A stretch of DNA of 64,000 nt from Elgaria multicarinata webbii (GCF_023053635.1 NC_086185.1:10662501-10726500); one strand, 5' to 3'. Positions 32,380-43,679 are shown, counted from the first letter of the stretch. A program made the numbers and translations. The notes: generated by a model not told the origin, from the sequence alone.

Positions 32380-32755
32380 CCACTGTGTGTCCTACAAACT
32401 TCAACTGGCAGCCATAAAATAGAGGACACCTTCAAACAACAAGGCAGAGGGCCTTCTCTGTGGTGGCCTCCCAATTATGGAACAATCTCTCCAATGAGGC
32501 CCGCCTGGCACCAACACTGTTATCTTTTCGGCGCCAGGTCAAGACTTTTCTTTGCTTCCAGGCATTTAACAGCATATGTTGTAAACTGCCTTTGGCCTGG
32601 CTGAGAGTTTCAAAATTGTTTTAAATGTTGTTTTTATATTTTTATGGTTTTAAAATTTGTATATTGATTTTTAATGTCCAGTCTTTTAAACACTGTAAAC
32701 TGCCCAGAGAGCTTTGGCTATGGGGTGGGGTGGTACATAAATGCAATAAATAATA
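32380..32755 (+). mobile_element. L2-type LINE 3' fragment
   Basis: The last coding residues read in broken frames (GRGPSLWWPPNYGTI from GGGCCTTCTCTGTGGTGGCC), followed by a UTR with AACTGCCCAGAGAGCTTTGG, GCAATAAATAA. Typical C-terminus-plus-tail remnant. Confidence 0.75.
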
Positions 32756-33181
32756 GAGGACTGTCCCCTGACAGCTCTTCAAACAGAGGAGTGTCATCTG
32801 TGAAGAGACCAACAGCCCACCTTAACAGGCATGGCTTTTCCATAATATACTTCGACACCTCAGAATTCTACCACAAGTGTTGAGCCGGCCTTCATTTCCC
32901 CTTCTCCTACAGGTCCCATTTGTTCTGGATCAATAGAGTGTGTATGTTTGATAGGGGTGGGGATCAGGTAGGTGGAACAGAAGGTCCAAGAGGCAGAAAG
33001 ATTATATCACAGATGCATTGCTAGCCTTTCTGCCACTCATTGCGCAGGTAATGCATGATAATCACTGAAACAAAGCTTGAAAAGATCCTTTAAAACAGAC
33101 ATCCCCAACCTGGTATCTTCCAGATGTGTTGGACTACAACTCCTATCATCCCCAACTAGCATGACCAATGATGGTTAATAA
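32756..33181. other. No gene; foldback fragment at 33085-33178
   Basis: 33085-33178 carries CCCCAACCTGGTATCTTCCA and GGACTACAACTCCTATCATC, the same family as 17065-17150. The rest is unassigned. Confidence 0.45.
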
Positions 33182-34090
33182 TAATAATAATTTATTTCTT
33201 ACCTGCCTCTCCACTTGGATCGAGGCGGGGAACAACAGTGAATATAAAACACATTAAAAACTGATTAAAAACATAGCATACATGATTAAAACATCCTAAA
33301 AACATTCTAAAATTTCACTGGATAGGCCTGCTGGAATAGATCAGTCTGTATTGCTTTTTTTAATGCTAAAAGACTGTCAAGTTGACGAGTCTCCTCCAGC
33401 AGGCCATTCCACAGTCTGGGAGCAGCAGAAGAGAAGGTCCTCTGAGTAATACCAGTCAGCCTAATTTTGATTGATTGAAGTAGATTCTTCCCAGAGGACC
33501 TGAGTGTGCGGGGCGGATTGTACGGGAGAAGGCGATCCCGGAGATAGCCTGGACCCAAACCATGTAGGGCTTTAAAGGTACTAGGAAGGGAAGAAAGGAA
33601 AGGAACCTCTCGTGCAAGCACTGAGTCATTACTGACTCTTGGAGGGACGCCAGCTTTCGCTGACGTTTCCTTGGCAGGCCTTATATAGCGGGGTGGTTTG
33701 CCATTGCCTTCCCCGGCTGTTATTACCTTTCCCCCAGCTAGCTGGGTACTCATTTTACCGACCTCGGGAGGATGGAAGGCTGAGTCAACCTGAGCCGGCT
33801 GCCTGAAACCAGCTTCCGCTGGGATCGAACTCTGGCCGTGGGGAGAGTTTCAGCTGCAGAAACTGCTGCTTTACCACTCTGCGCCACACGAGGCTCAGAG
33901 GTAATAACCAACACTTTATACTTCGCCTGGAAACTAACTGGCAGCCAGTGAAGGGATTTTAAAACTGGTGTAATGTGGCCACCTCTAGGTGTATCACTGA
34001 CCAGCCTGGCTGCCATATTTTGGACTAATTGAAGTTTCCGGACAAGGCACAAAGGTAGCCCCATGTAGAGCACATTGCAGAAGTCGAGCC
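33182..34090 (-). mobile_element. L2-type LINE C-terminus, split by a SINE
   Basis: Minus-strand coding remains: MGLPLCLVRKLQLVQNMAAR and [20 protein letters not shown] (33900-34073), then after the SINE, FKALHGLGPGYLRDRLLPYN and FSSAAPRLWNGLLEETRQL (33307-33600). The tail runs to (AAT)n at 33178-33190. The two coding parts are contiguous in the family and are interrupted only by the SINE at about 33582-33900. Confidence 0.85.
33582..33900 (-). mobile_element. tRNA-derived SINE (Sauria type), full length
   Basis: Minus strand: GTGGCGCAGAGTGGTAAAGC head (A box), GAGTTCGATCCCAGCGG B box, GAGTACCCAGCTAGCTGGGG, GGCAATGGCAAACCACCCCG, ending in CACGAGAGGTTCC and a CCTTT-rich tail. It lies inside the L2-type copy, with a short TACCT-like repeat at both junctions. 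Not a tRNA gene: it lacks a foldable acceptor stem and continues far past 75 nt. Confidence 0.85.
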
Positions 34091-34165
34091 GAAAGACTCC
34101 CAGAGTGGCTTACAAGAATCAGCAATCAGGCAATCACTGCCCACAGGTTCATGATCTAAAAAGAC

Positions 34166-34446
34166 ATGAACAGGGCTGGCCCAAGACATTTTGCTGCCTG
34201 AGGTGAAGGAGAAGATGGAGCCCCCTCCTGCTCCAGGTACAAAAACCAACTGGACAGGTGGTTGAATCTTCCTTTTATACTGACAGCGGGATAGCATCCT
34301 CTACCACACCTGAAGGTAGCAGGCTAGCTTAGGTGGGGCGGGGCAGGGCAGGGCACAAAGATCTCTCTCTGTCAACACCTTGCTACCTAGCATTTGCTGC
34401 CTGAGGCAACTGCTTCACTGTGCCTAATGGTAGGGCTGGTCCTGGA
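34166..34446. mobile_element. hAT-like MITE (CAGGGCTGG(T/C)CC family)
   Basis: Left CAGGGCTGGCCCAAGACATT and right ...CTAATGGTAGGGCTGGTCCTG are inverted, and TGCTGCCTGAGG occurs near both ends. Related pieces at 18595-18770 and 44185-44238. Confidence 0.6.
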
Positions 34447-37311
34447 CATAAGTCATAAAGAAAGGGATTGGGAGGGAGAAGCAGTCAAAAAGATGATGGC
34501 GATGCTTGATTCAGTTGCACTAATAGATGGGAATATATCAATTGAACACAGGTTTGCACTGCATCTATGTCCATCTGGGTTGGACTGTTCTTTGCTGGTT
34601 TGTTCCTCTTTACTTTCTTCTCTTATTTTGAGTTCAAGGCTATTCTGTTTCTCATAAGGGCGTTGAAGGAGTCTGAGAAGGAAGTGGACTCCTCCACCAC
34701 CACTTGTCCTCCTGGACCCTGTCTGCCAAGCCACTGTGCCTACTGGATCCTCCTCACTGGCCAAGCGTGGCACAACCCCTGAGTGCTAGGCAGCTGGCCC
34801 CTCCCTTGCCAAGCAGCTATTTTGCTTAGAAATGACGGCTCATGCTTTTCCGTGAATTTTGTGTTGCGTAAATGGTGGCCATTTATGCCTGTAATATTGC
34901 GGATGCCATTTCTGTAACATTACATTTATGGGAAAATGCAAACTGCCATTTCTACGCAAAATGGCGGCTCACTCCCTGGACGCTCGCCAAGTCTTTGAGT
35001 GGCTTGGGGGCAGCGGGGGCACCTTGGTTATCACCTGACAAGAGTCTGTCCATCTCAAGTTTCTTCTCCCAACCGTTCAGGGCAAGATGTCTCCTCAGAT
35101 GCTCTTCTGGGGGAAGTTGGAGGAGGGCGTGGTTACCACTGGGAACTAGATGGTGGCAGCTTACCAAGTTGCTTCTAAATGGCGTATTCATGATTTAAGT
35201 TTTATATGGAAACCTTCTGATTGGGGAACTACATCCTGGTCTTTTTTCTCCTTATTCTTTACCTAGCTTGGAGCATTCGGGAGCTAGTCTTACAAGGCCC
35301 AAGACTCACGCGTTGGACTTCATTTTTGTTCAGCAGAATGTGTCTTAAGAGATGAAAGACTCCATATTCCATTTCCTTCCCCCCTCCCCACCCCGAATGA
35401 TTTAACATTAGGTAATGTGCTTTATCCATCATAATCAAATCCCTGTTAAGTGTATACCTTGCGTTATAAGAATGGCACTGGGCCATAAAACATTCTGTGC
35501 TGTTAAGGAGTCGATATGCCATGTATTTCTGACTCCTGCAATAAAGCAGAGTAAGAAATACAGCCAGATTATATTTATCCTCTTCGTGATTGATTGATCA
35601 AATGGATGGTGACGCTTCCCTGAAGCTTCATTACTCTGTCGGGAAGATGCACTTCTGCTTATGTAAGCGGCCCTTCATTTCACCACTCCAAATCCCATAG
35701 CCATCCACCTGTTCTAATTGGAAATGTTTCTGCAGTTCACAAAACATCAGAACATGCTAGGACAGGGAGAAATATTCCATTCTTCTAAATCAGCCTTTCC
35801 CCGCCTAGTACGTTTCTGAATGCGCTGGGCTTCAAGTCCCATGCTACCTGGGGATCATGGGAGATGTAGTCAAGCACAACTGGATGGCACCAGGTTAGGG
35901 TGTATTTGTTCTTAATCCATCCAGAGGAACACAGTGAGCCGTGAGTGGACCATAATGGCCAGCAAGGGTGAGCACTTCCGGGAGAAAGTTGTTGCTGTTG
36001 TGTGTTTTTATGAGTTATCAGTGGTATATCATTTCTGGAGGTTGAAGCAATCTGTTTGGGAGCAATGTCTGTATACAAATTCTTGAATTTAATGCAAGCA
36101 ACCATTCTTCTTCTCTTTTGGCAGTGTGACCACCACAGATACGATGCTTGTACACCCAGTCTTGTCAAGGACCAGAGGGCACATTTGGAATTTTGAATGT
36201 CATGAGTGCCCTCACAAAAAGGCTGACATGTGGAGGGAGCTTGCCCATTCATAAAATGGCTGCCATGGTGGTCACAAAACACTCATTTCCCAGAAGGCAA
36301 ACTGTCATGAGACTGAACGAAAAGTAACCCCCCCACGGACCGAAGTTCAAGGCAGGTTTTAAATACAATGAGTGGCGGTTTTCAACAGAAAACCACTCTT
36401 CTGAACCCAAATAAAGGTGGTGGTGGTGCTGGTGCTGCAGGGGGGCACTTTGCTTTGCAACAGGCCAGCATCCCAGTTAACAAAATAATAATTAAAAGTA
36501 CCTTAGGAAATGAAATGAAAAAATCAGGAGAGAAAGGGAGCCTGGAAGGCAGGAATGTAAAATCTGTATATTTGAAACACTATTTCATCTGCATTTCATG
36601 GATTGTCAGCTGCCTTTGGTTCTGTGATCTGCTCTTTGGCAGAACCAGATTTTTCCCCCAATTTCCAAAATTTGCAGAAATTCGCATTTGTGAAAATTCA
36701 CACTTCCAAAGGTGTGAATTTGGAAAATTCACACTTCCAAAGGTGCAAATCCCCCCAAAACATACATTTTCATTCAATATGCAGGGTTTTCATTCAATAT
36801 GCATGAATAGAATAGGGAATTGGACTGTCCCATCTTTTTTAATCAATGGATCAATACTTTGGCATTTATACCTATCACATCTTATTCAGTAAAAGCTTTT
36901 GTTTAATATCTTTTGGGTATTATTCAAATAACTTTTCCATTCAGAAGTGGCATCTATTCACCACCCATTCAAATATTGAAAGCTTTGTAAGGTCTCAATT
37001 CGTTGCATCACAAGAGGTAAGAGTTTATCGTCCCAATGTGGTAGTATCAGTTTTTAAGCTGTCAAAAGAGCATGGAAAATCCATTTATGTCGACCATTTC
37101 CAAGAAGCAGCCTTTTAGGGGCGGGGCTTGGCTTGCCCTCTGATGTAGCTAGATGGAATGGTAGTTGATGGAAACAGTTCTGGGAGGGGAGAAGCCAATG
37201 GAGGGATGAGATGGTAATTGGTGGACCTTGTTTCTACTACCTGAACCTGTTCTAAGATGTCCTAGAATGTCTTGTATGGGTACAGAGCACTTATAATCTC
37301 AGTATAACAAT
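34447..37311. other. No gene seen; scattered old repeats
   Basis: Around 34860-34985 the words AAATGGTGGCCATTT and CAAAATGGCGGCTCA recur, resembling YY1 sites and also seen near 56075-56105. A foldback fragment lies at 35790-35890 and a decayed A/T-rich element at 36595-36800. The 174-codon frame at 36368-36892 overlaps that element and has no family resemblance. Confidence 0.4.
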
Positions 37312-37915
37312 TTGATTGGATTACTGTAATGTGCGCTACGTGGGGCTACCTTTAAAGAGTGTTCGGAAACTCCAGCTGGTTCAAAGAGCTGCAGCCAGAT
37401 TATTGACCAGGGCTGGTTACAGGGAGCACACAACTCCCCTGTTAAAACAGCTCCACTGGCTTCCAGTCTGTTTCCAAGCACAATTTGAAGTGCTGGTTAT
37501 GACCTATAAAGCCCTATATGGCTCGGGTCCAGGTTATCTGAAAGACCGTATCCTCCCTTATGAGCCTGCCAGTGCTTTGAGATCTTCTGGAGAAGCCCTT
37601 CTTTCAGTCCCACCATCTTCACAGGCACACTTGATGGGAACATGGGAGAGGGCCTTCTCGGTGGCTGCTCCAGTGCTTTGGAACTCTCTTCCCAGGGAAG
37701 CTAGGCTGGCTCCCTCCTTGATGGGCTTTCGGAAGCAGGCTAAAACTTGTTTGTTCCAGCAGGCCTTTGGAGAATAATCTGGCCTTCCATCTATGTTAAT
37801 GACTTATAATTTTGTTGTGTATTTTAAACGTCCCCCCCCCCCCAATGTATGTTTTAAACTTTGTAAGGCCGCCTTGAGCAAAAGGCGGGATACAAATAAA
37901 TATAAATATCATCAT
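37312..37915 (+). mobile_element. L2-type LINE C-terminus, open frame
   Basis: Plus-strand frame 37316-37774: DYCNVRYVGLPLKSVRKLQL, TTPLLKQLHWLPVCFQAQFE, YGSGPGYLKDRILPYEPASA, AFSVAAPVLWNSLPREARLA. Ends in a stop, then GCCGCCTTGAGCAAAAGGCG and an (AAAT)n tail. Only the last 150 residues are present, but the frame is unbroken, suggesting modest age. It differs from the 19128-20662 family. Confidence 0.85.
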
Positions 37916-38000
37916 CGTCTCGGTATAACAACCTCTGCATTGTGAATGTATAAAAACAAACTTTGAAGTAACTCCTATTTGTGTTTTCTTCCGTTGTAGG

Positions 38001-38572
38001 CATGCCACTATAACTTGAAGCAGAATAACAGTTGTAAGGAGCCTCCTAAGGGTGGCGCTCAGAATGGAATAAAAGATCCTTCCAACACTGAAGCTGTAAG
38101 GCATCAGAGGATATTTGCTTCTTTTTCATCATGGACAACTTTGGTGTATCCAGGCCTGAAGCACCCTCTCCCTCAAAATAAAGTTCATTTGAGAAATAAT
38201 ATGAGCAACAAGAGAGTCCATGGTCTATAATCTGTGACAAAGCTTCTTCCAAAATCCAAATAAAATCTGGATAAAAGGCAAGAAGACCATGAAGAAAGAT
38301 GGAGGTGGTCCCAAACATAAGCCTCTAAGGTTTGCAGAAACAAATCCTAACAAGACCACAAAAGAAGAGCTTTACTTGGTTCAGATTAAGCCCTAGAAAG
38401 GCTTAGAGATCCTTTGAAAGGGCATTGGTTCCACACAAAGAAACCAAGAAGATGCAAAGAAAGCAGACAATGAGTGCATCTCACCTGTGTAACTTCTCAC
38501 ATTGTCTTATACCCGTTCCCTTTTCCTTTCCATGAAAGTTCAAAGCAGTTGAATCTTTAGCTGACGACCTTA
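38001..38572 (+). other. GPR174 upstream region with candidate acceptor
   Basis: A strong acceptor (TGTTTTCTTCCGTTGTAG) ends at 38000 and two GTAAGG donors follow (GT at 38034 and 38095), so a short non-coding exon may start at 38001. Nothing repetitive is seen up to the start codon. A 71-codon frame here (38015-38227) has no family resemblance. Confidence 0.3.
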
Positions 38573-38617
38573 ATGCTTCCGTCAGCACCGGCACCTCCAC
38601 ACTTCATGAAAAGCGCA

Positions 38618-39607
38618 ATGGGAGCTGACGGCCCAGGCTGCAACGGAGAGAACGACTTTTCCAAACGCTTCTACGCCATCATGTACACAATCATCTTGGT
38701 TCCTGGGCTGATCGGTAACATTATAGCTCTCTGGGTGTTTTATGGGTACATGAAGGAAACCAAACGGGCCGTGATTTTCATGATCAACCTCGCCATTGCA
38801 GACCTGGCACAAGTCCTGTCTTTGCCTCTACGGATCTTTTACTACCTTTCCGAAAGCTGGCACTTCGGAAGAGGGGTCTGCATGTTTTGCTTCTACCTGA
38901 AATATGTCAATATGTATGCAAGCATCTACTTCTTAGTTTGCATCAGTGTGAGGCGATTCTTGTTCCTCATGTACCCCTTCAGGTTCGGCGACTGCAAACG
39001 CATCTACGACGTCTACATCTGCATCGCTGGGTGGATCGTGGTCTGCATTGGCTGCTTGCCTTTCCCCCTTCTACGACTTACCTCTAATTATACTCATGCC
39101 AGCAATACGTGCTTTGTGGATCTACCAGTGAAGGCTGTGGATGGTACCGTCTCTATAGCAATGATGACCCTCGGGGAACTGGTTGGATTCGTAACCCCTT
39201 TGTTGATCATCTTGTATTGCTCGTGGAAGACCATCTTGTCGCTCAAGGAAAACAGTTCTGTTTCCCAAGACTTCGGAGAGAAACGGAAAGCTTTGAAGAT
39301 GATCCTGACATGCGCTGTGGTTTTTCTGATTTGCTTTGCCCCATACCACATCAGCTTCCCTTTGGATTACTTTGTGAAAGCCAACAAGATAAAAGACTGT
39401 TATGCCCGAAAGGTGATTTTGATCTTCCACCCTGTGGCCTTGTGCCTTGCCAGTTTAAACTCTTGCGTAGACCCCGTCATTTATTACTTTACCACAGATG
39501 AGTTCCGAAGGCGGCTTTCAAGGCAAGATTTACAGGACAGCATTCAGCTCCACAATGCACGCTATGGGGGTACGAATGGCTCAAAGGAGAGTAGCGCCGT
39601 GGCGTGA
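38618..39607 (+). CDS. GPR174: Probable G-protein coupled receptor 174 (lysophosphatidylserine receptor)
   Basis: Single coding exon for a class A GPCR of 329 residues from this start (human 333). Landmarks counted from M1 at 38618: GN at 33-34 (TM1), D62 (TM2), C88 and C165 for the TM3-ECL2 disulfide, SVRRF at 110-114 in place of DRY, P194 (TM5), CFAPYH at 239-244 (TM6), DPVIYYF at 285-291. Segments such as ALWVFYGYMKETKRAVIFMI, FYLKYVNMYASIYFLVCISV and RRLSRQDLQDSIQLH are nearly identical to human GPR174. The frame is open to ATGs at 38573 and 38606, but those lie in weak contexts (T at -3), while 38618 has G at -3 and +4 and gives an N-terminus close in length to human. In mammals it is a lymphocyte surface receptor for lysophosphatidylserine. 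It is a tandem paralogue of P2RY10. Confidence 0.95.
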   Translation: MGADGPGCNGENDFSKRFYAIMYTIILVPGLIGNIIALWVFYGYMKETKRAVIFMINLAIADLAQVLSLPLRIFYYLSESWHFGRGVCMFCFYLKYVNMYASIYFLVCISVRRFLFLMYPFRFGDCKRIYDVYICIAGWIVVCIGCLPFPLLRLTSNYTHASNTCFVDLPVKAVDGTVSIAMMTLGELVGFVTPLLIILYCSWKTILSLKENSSVSQDFGEKRKALKMILTCAVVFLICFAPYHISFPLDYFVKANKIKDCYARKVILIFHPVALCLASLNSCVDPVIYYFTTDEFRRRLSRQDLQDSIQLHNARYGGTNGSKESSAVA

Positions 39608-40814
39608 GTGGTAGAAATTCCAAGTCACACTCTCTGAAATGACTCCGTGGACTCAAAATCCTCTGATGTCCTTGTGGAGTGTTTGTATGGATTTGGCCAA
39701 TGGGCCATGGCCTTTTGCTTGGGCCCCCGTTGATACTGATTTCAAATGCTATTCAAAACTATATCAATAACTCTATTTGATTGCAACCTGGAACATGTCA
39801 GGCTAAATACAAAGCCTTGCTTATCCAAAAGTGGCATAGGGCCAGTGCATGCAGTCAATGGGTTTTTTCTTTTCTTCACATGTTAATCCAAGGACACGCA
39901 TAGTCAAAGAATGTCCCAGGTGCAGATACAATTACTGCTTCTTGGAAAGTGACTGTCACAATCATGGTGGCTCAAACCTGTGCTGTGAACAGGTGGGCAG
40001 AACACCATCCAGAAACAGTGGTTGCAGTATCCTTGAAGATCCAATTTCATAGGAGACATCCCCCAGCACAACACAGTTAAGACCATAGTACTAACGCTCT
40101 TGTATCCTTTCCAGAGAATGGAGATGATGTAGGAGATATGCGCTACCTCAACTGTCCTGTATAGGAAATGGAGGCATATGGTTGGTAACATTAATAAGGC
40201 TCTTGGCAGCATTTATAGAACCATAACCTGCCCGGTTCTCTATCTACATGATACCTTTACAGAGCTTTCAGTCCTCTTCTGAATCTGCAACTAATTTGAT
40301 TTTGTTGGGGATTTCTTCAACATCCGTAATGTTGAGCTACATTTCCACAAAGGAATGCGTATGATGAAACTTTCAAATTGTACAAGCTTAATAGCAACCT
40401 CTGTAGAAGATGTGAATGAGGTTGCTACGGTGATAAAATTACACCTAAACGAACAGCCGTAACAGCACCAACAAAGATACAGATGTTGCTCCGCTCCTGG
40501 TTCATAAAAATAGAACATTGTTAGAGGGATTTGTGGTGTGGTCACAACAGAGAACATGTCATTTGGATACAGGGATTGCATATGTTTGGGCTAATCTCTA
40601 TCCCGTCGCCTGAACAAGAGTCCGGCCACTTTCCTTAAGAGCATCAAAAGAAAATGTAGAACCACATCTGCTCGTTTGACATTCTCAGATGACCAGAAGA
40701 AAGCTGGTGGGAATCAGGCTTGGAACAGATGGCCAGGCTGGGTTCACTTGACACGCCACCCACACACCGGATAACCAGCCAGAAATTCCTTTTTTTCCAT
40801 CTCATTGTTCACGG

Positions 40815-40945
40815 GTGGATCTCCCACGATAGAAGAGGCCATGACTTAGTGGTAGATCTTATGCTGAAGGTCCCAGATTCAGCCTCTAGCATCTCAAAGT
40901 AGGGATGGAAAAACTCCTGTCTAAAACCCTGGTGAGCCACTGTGT
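40815..40945 (+). mobile_element. tRNA-derived SINE, second family
   Basis: ACTTAGTGGTAGATCTTATG (A box region) and GAAGGTCCCAGATTCAGCC (B box region), then AAAACTCCTGTCTAAAACCC and GGTGAGCCACTG. This matches a lizard tRNA-SINE remembered for its TAGTGGTAGAGC head and distinct from the Sauria type at 33582. Its 3' end is cut by the next SINE. Confidence 0.6.
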
Positions 40946-40954
40946 CAGAGGAAC

Positions 40955-41205
40955 ATGCTGAGGTATAGTGGTTAGAGTGTTGGAATGAGACTGGGGAGAC
41001 CTGGGTTCTAGTCTCCACCCAGCCATGAAGTTCACTGGGTGACTTTGGGCCAGTCACAAATTCTCAGCTCAATTGACCTCACAGGGTTGTTGTGAGGATA
41101 AAATGGAGAGGAGGAGAATTATGTACACTGCCTTGAGTTCCTTGAAGAAGAAGAAGAAAAGGCAGAATATAAATGTAATAAATAAATAAATAAATAAATA
41201 AAATT
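40955..41205 (+). mobile_element. CORE-SINE in the GPR174 3' UTR
   Basis: GAGGTATAGTGGTTAGAGTG head, GACCTGGGTTCTAGTCTCC B box, TTCACTGGGTGACTTTGGGC CORE, GGGTTGTTGTGAGGATAAAA, ending in a (GAA)n patch and (AAAT)n. Confidence 0.85.
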
Positions 41206-41438
41206 AGTTGCTCCTGAAGAATAATTACACACAGCCCAGAAAAGAAAGGCAAGAGAGATTGGGATCGGTTCCCCCTGCTTTTCTCAAACGACAGTGTTGA
41301 TCAGTGGCATGAAGTCCCACATTTTGCTTTCCTCTTTTTCGTTTTGTTTTTTGTATGTTGCAAAAATACTATGAACTATTAATTTAATGTCTGAAGGAAA
41401 TAATTTATAAAAAAAATACATTTATTTTTTTGTACCAT

Positions 41439-41444
41439 AATAAA
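41439..41444 (+). promoter_or_regulatory. GPR174: Likely GPR174 polyadenylation signal
   Basis: AATAAA in the context ACCATAATAAACCTGG, about 1.8 kb past the stop codon, followed by a T-rich stretch near 41467-41490. Confidence 0.45.
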
Positions 41445-41479
41445 CCTGGTCTATATAACACTGTGATTTATTCATATTT

Positions 41480-42698
41480 ATTTTTATTATAACACTTTTA
41501 TAAGGCTGAATATATTAAAATCCCTAAGATGTGATGTTGTAAAGTCTCTGAAATGTGGTTTAGTAATAGTAATAGAATTTATCATCCAAAGGTGCTTCTC
41601 CATTTATATGAGGAATCCTAAAATTCATGTTTTTATTCCATAAAGCCTCTTACGATGATTTTTTGTTCCAAAGCTGACTTGTCTACTTTGGGAGTAGTAG
41701 GGGGGATTTTAAAGAAGGAAACAAACATGTAAATAAATGAATTTATGAGAACAGAAGTCTCCTGTGAGTAGAGCAGCACCTTTAGATTCAACCATATTGG
41801 GGCTGCTTCAATTTCACCAGGAGCACTTCACAACCATTTTGCCCCCTTCAAAATGAGGTCGTTTGATCCATGAATATTTTGGAAGGAGGGGCACGTGAAA
41901 TTCTTTTGCAGGAAAGGAAATCACAGCCACTTTGTACCCAAGAAGGCCTATTCGGAGTTGCAAGGTGCATTTTGGGATATTCAAATTGTCAGCCACCTTT
42001 TAAAATAAATTATATAAATAAATGGCTGCCTCTTCTTCCACTCACTGGGGGGAAACTATTATAGTGAATATTACTTGAATATCTATCCCAGCTAAACCTC
42101 TACGGAAGAACACAGACTTTTACAGAGTGGGCAGGTCATTCTTCCAGGCATTCATTTTACTGTAGAGGTAAACTGTTAAATACCTCTCCAAAGAAAGGAG
42201 AGTGATTGAAGCAAGGTTATAATAAACAAAATGAAGTCACCAAAATGAAGTTACAATCTAAATGTGAAATTCTAGGAAAAAACTTTTTTACAGTTAGACA
42301 TCTTTTATTTCCTCCTGGTCATTATTGTCTTGCAAAACCCCCAAAGATGTGTCATTCAGAAGCAGACCCAAAGGTTTACAAGTCCTCTGATGCCATTTTT
42401 GGCATGGGACAGGGGAATCTGAAATTAACAGTGGAATCCTATCAATGTTACTAAGACAAATTAAGTTCAATGGGATGGACCCCTTGAGGAAACATGCTGA
42501 TGAATCAGCAAAACGATTCAGCAGAATAAAGTGTGTGTATGTGTGTGTGTGGGATTTCACAAAACCATTTCTCCTCGAGTTAAATGAGTCAATTTCACAG
42601 ATTTTGGGTCAAATCATTATTTCTCTGCAGCCCTAATCTATATTATCTATACCACTGGGCATCCAGGGGCCAATTCCTGAGAACCCACCAGGAGCCAG
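41480..42698. other. No gene seen
   Basis: Short TG run at 42533-42551; a dispersed-repeat fragment near 42425-42475. No coding pattern. Confidence 0.4.
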
Positions 42699-42895
42699 TG
42701 GAGGCTGGTGGATCTGGTTTTAGTGGGGCGGTGAATCCATTCTGAGTTTTAGTCAGAACTCTACAGGAGCTATCAAAAGTGTTGAACCTAGTTTGTAAGT
42801 GGGGCTCATCACCTTGGATAGCTCCTGTAGAGTTCTGACCAGTGCTGACAAAAATCCAGAGTGGATTCACTGCCCCACTGACATAGGAGTCACCA
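42699..42895. mobile_element. hAT-like MITE (GGAGGCTGGTGG family)
   Basis: Left CAGTGGAGGCTGGTGG; the central halves are complementary (AACTCTACAGGAGCTATC against GATAGCTCCTGTAGAGTT); right GGATTCACTGCCCCACTGAC. Same family as 1341-1558. Stretch 42896-43209 after it is unassigned. Confidence 0.7.
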
Positions 42896-43209
42896 GCTAC
42901 TACCGCCAAGGACTAAACACCACCACCCCACCAAATTTGCCACTGAAATGGTGGCGTGGCGGAATATTCCCTTTAAAAGAAGGAAGAATTGAATTTCCCT
43001 TTAAAATAAGGCACATAGGGAGCATCATTTGAGAGGTGAGAGGCGGGGAAAGTCCCACTGCATTTTGGCTGCAGTGGATTTGCCAGGCCTGTATCTTCCC
43101 CACTGCTGGAAGGTGCAGGATGTGTGAAGCCAGTCCCTGAACAAAGGTCCAGTTGGAGAAGCTCCAGCTGGGAACTAATGATGTCAGTTGCTGCAGACTC
43201 TAGCTATAC

Positions 43210-43668
43210 TAGAGTGACCAGATACAAAAGAGGGCAGGGCTCCTGCAGCTTTAACTGTTGTGATGAAGAAGGAATTCCACCAGGCGCAGCATGTATACAA
43301 ATGGCACCTGCTGAAATTCCATTTTCTATACAACTGTTAAAGATACAGAAGTCCTGTCCTCCTTTCCATAGGGTCACCCTATTTAAAGCTGCAGGAGCCC
43401 TGCCCTCTTGACCAGATACAAAAGAGGGCAGGGCTCCTGCAGCTTTCAGTGTTGCGATGAAAAGGGGATTTCACCGGGTGCTGCATGACACCTGATGAAA
43501 TTCCCTTTTCTATACAACGGTTAAAGATACAGGAGCCCAGTCCTCCCTTCCATATGGTCACCCTAAAAAGAGGGCAGGGCTCCTGCAGCTTTAACTATCC
43601 TGATGAAGAGGGAATTCAACTGTTAAAAGATAGAGGAGCCCAGTCCTCCTTTCCAGAGTGTCACCCTA
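43210..43668. mobile_element. Cluster of three partial GGGTGACC MITE copies
   Basis: Three head-to-tail partial copies (about 43210-43381, 43382-43565 and 43566-43668), each with AGGGCAGGGCTCCTGCAGCT and each ending near TCACCCTA. Relatives at 7513-7826 and 16443-16762 occur singly. Confidence 0.8.
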
Positions 43669-43679
43669 CATACAGCACC

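Larger units (their letters stand above)
39608..41465 (+). other. GPR174: GPR174 3' UTR (inferred)
   Basis: Runs from the stop codon to a canonical AATAAA at 41439-41444. It contains two SINE insertions (40815-40945 and 40955-41205); the (AAAT)n tail of the second also supplies AATAAA motifs near 41180-41200 that could end the transcript earlier. Extent is inferred from signals only. Confidence 0.4.

Noticed and set aside
33582-33900. tRNA gene-like A and B boxes
   Set aside because: The sequence continues as a 300-bp SINE with relatives at 1-190 and 56852-57155; it is a retroposon head, not a tRNA gene.
36368-36892. 174-codon plus-strand frame
   Set aside because: Runs through a decayed dispersed element and a simple GGTGGT tract; no domain.
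9935-38000. A third P2Y-like receptor or pseudogene
   Set aside because: No frame shows TM motifs such as FYLKY, CISxxR or DPxxYYF; only transposon remains are visible.
38015-38227. 71-codon frame upstream of GPR174
   Set aside because: No family resemblance; more likely 5' UTR or intron.
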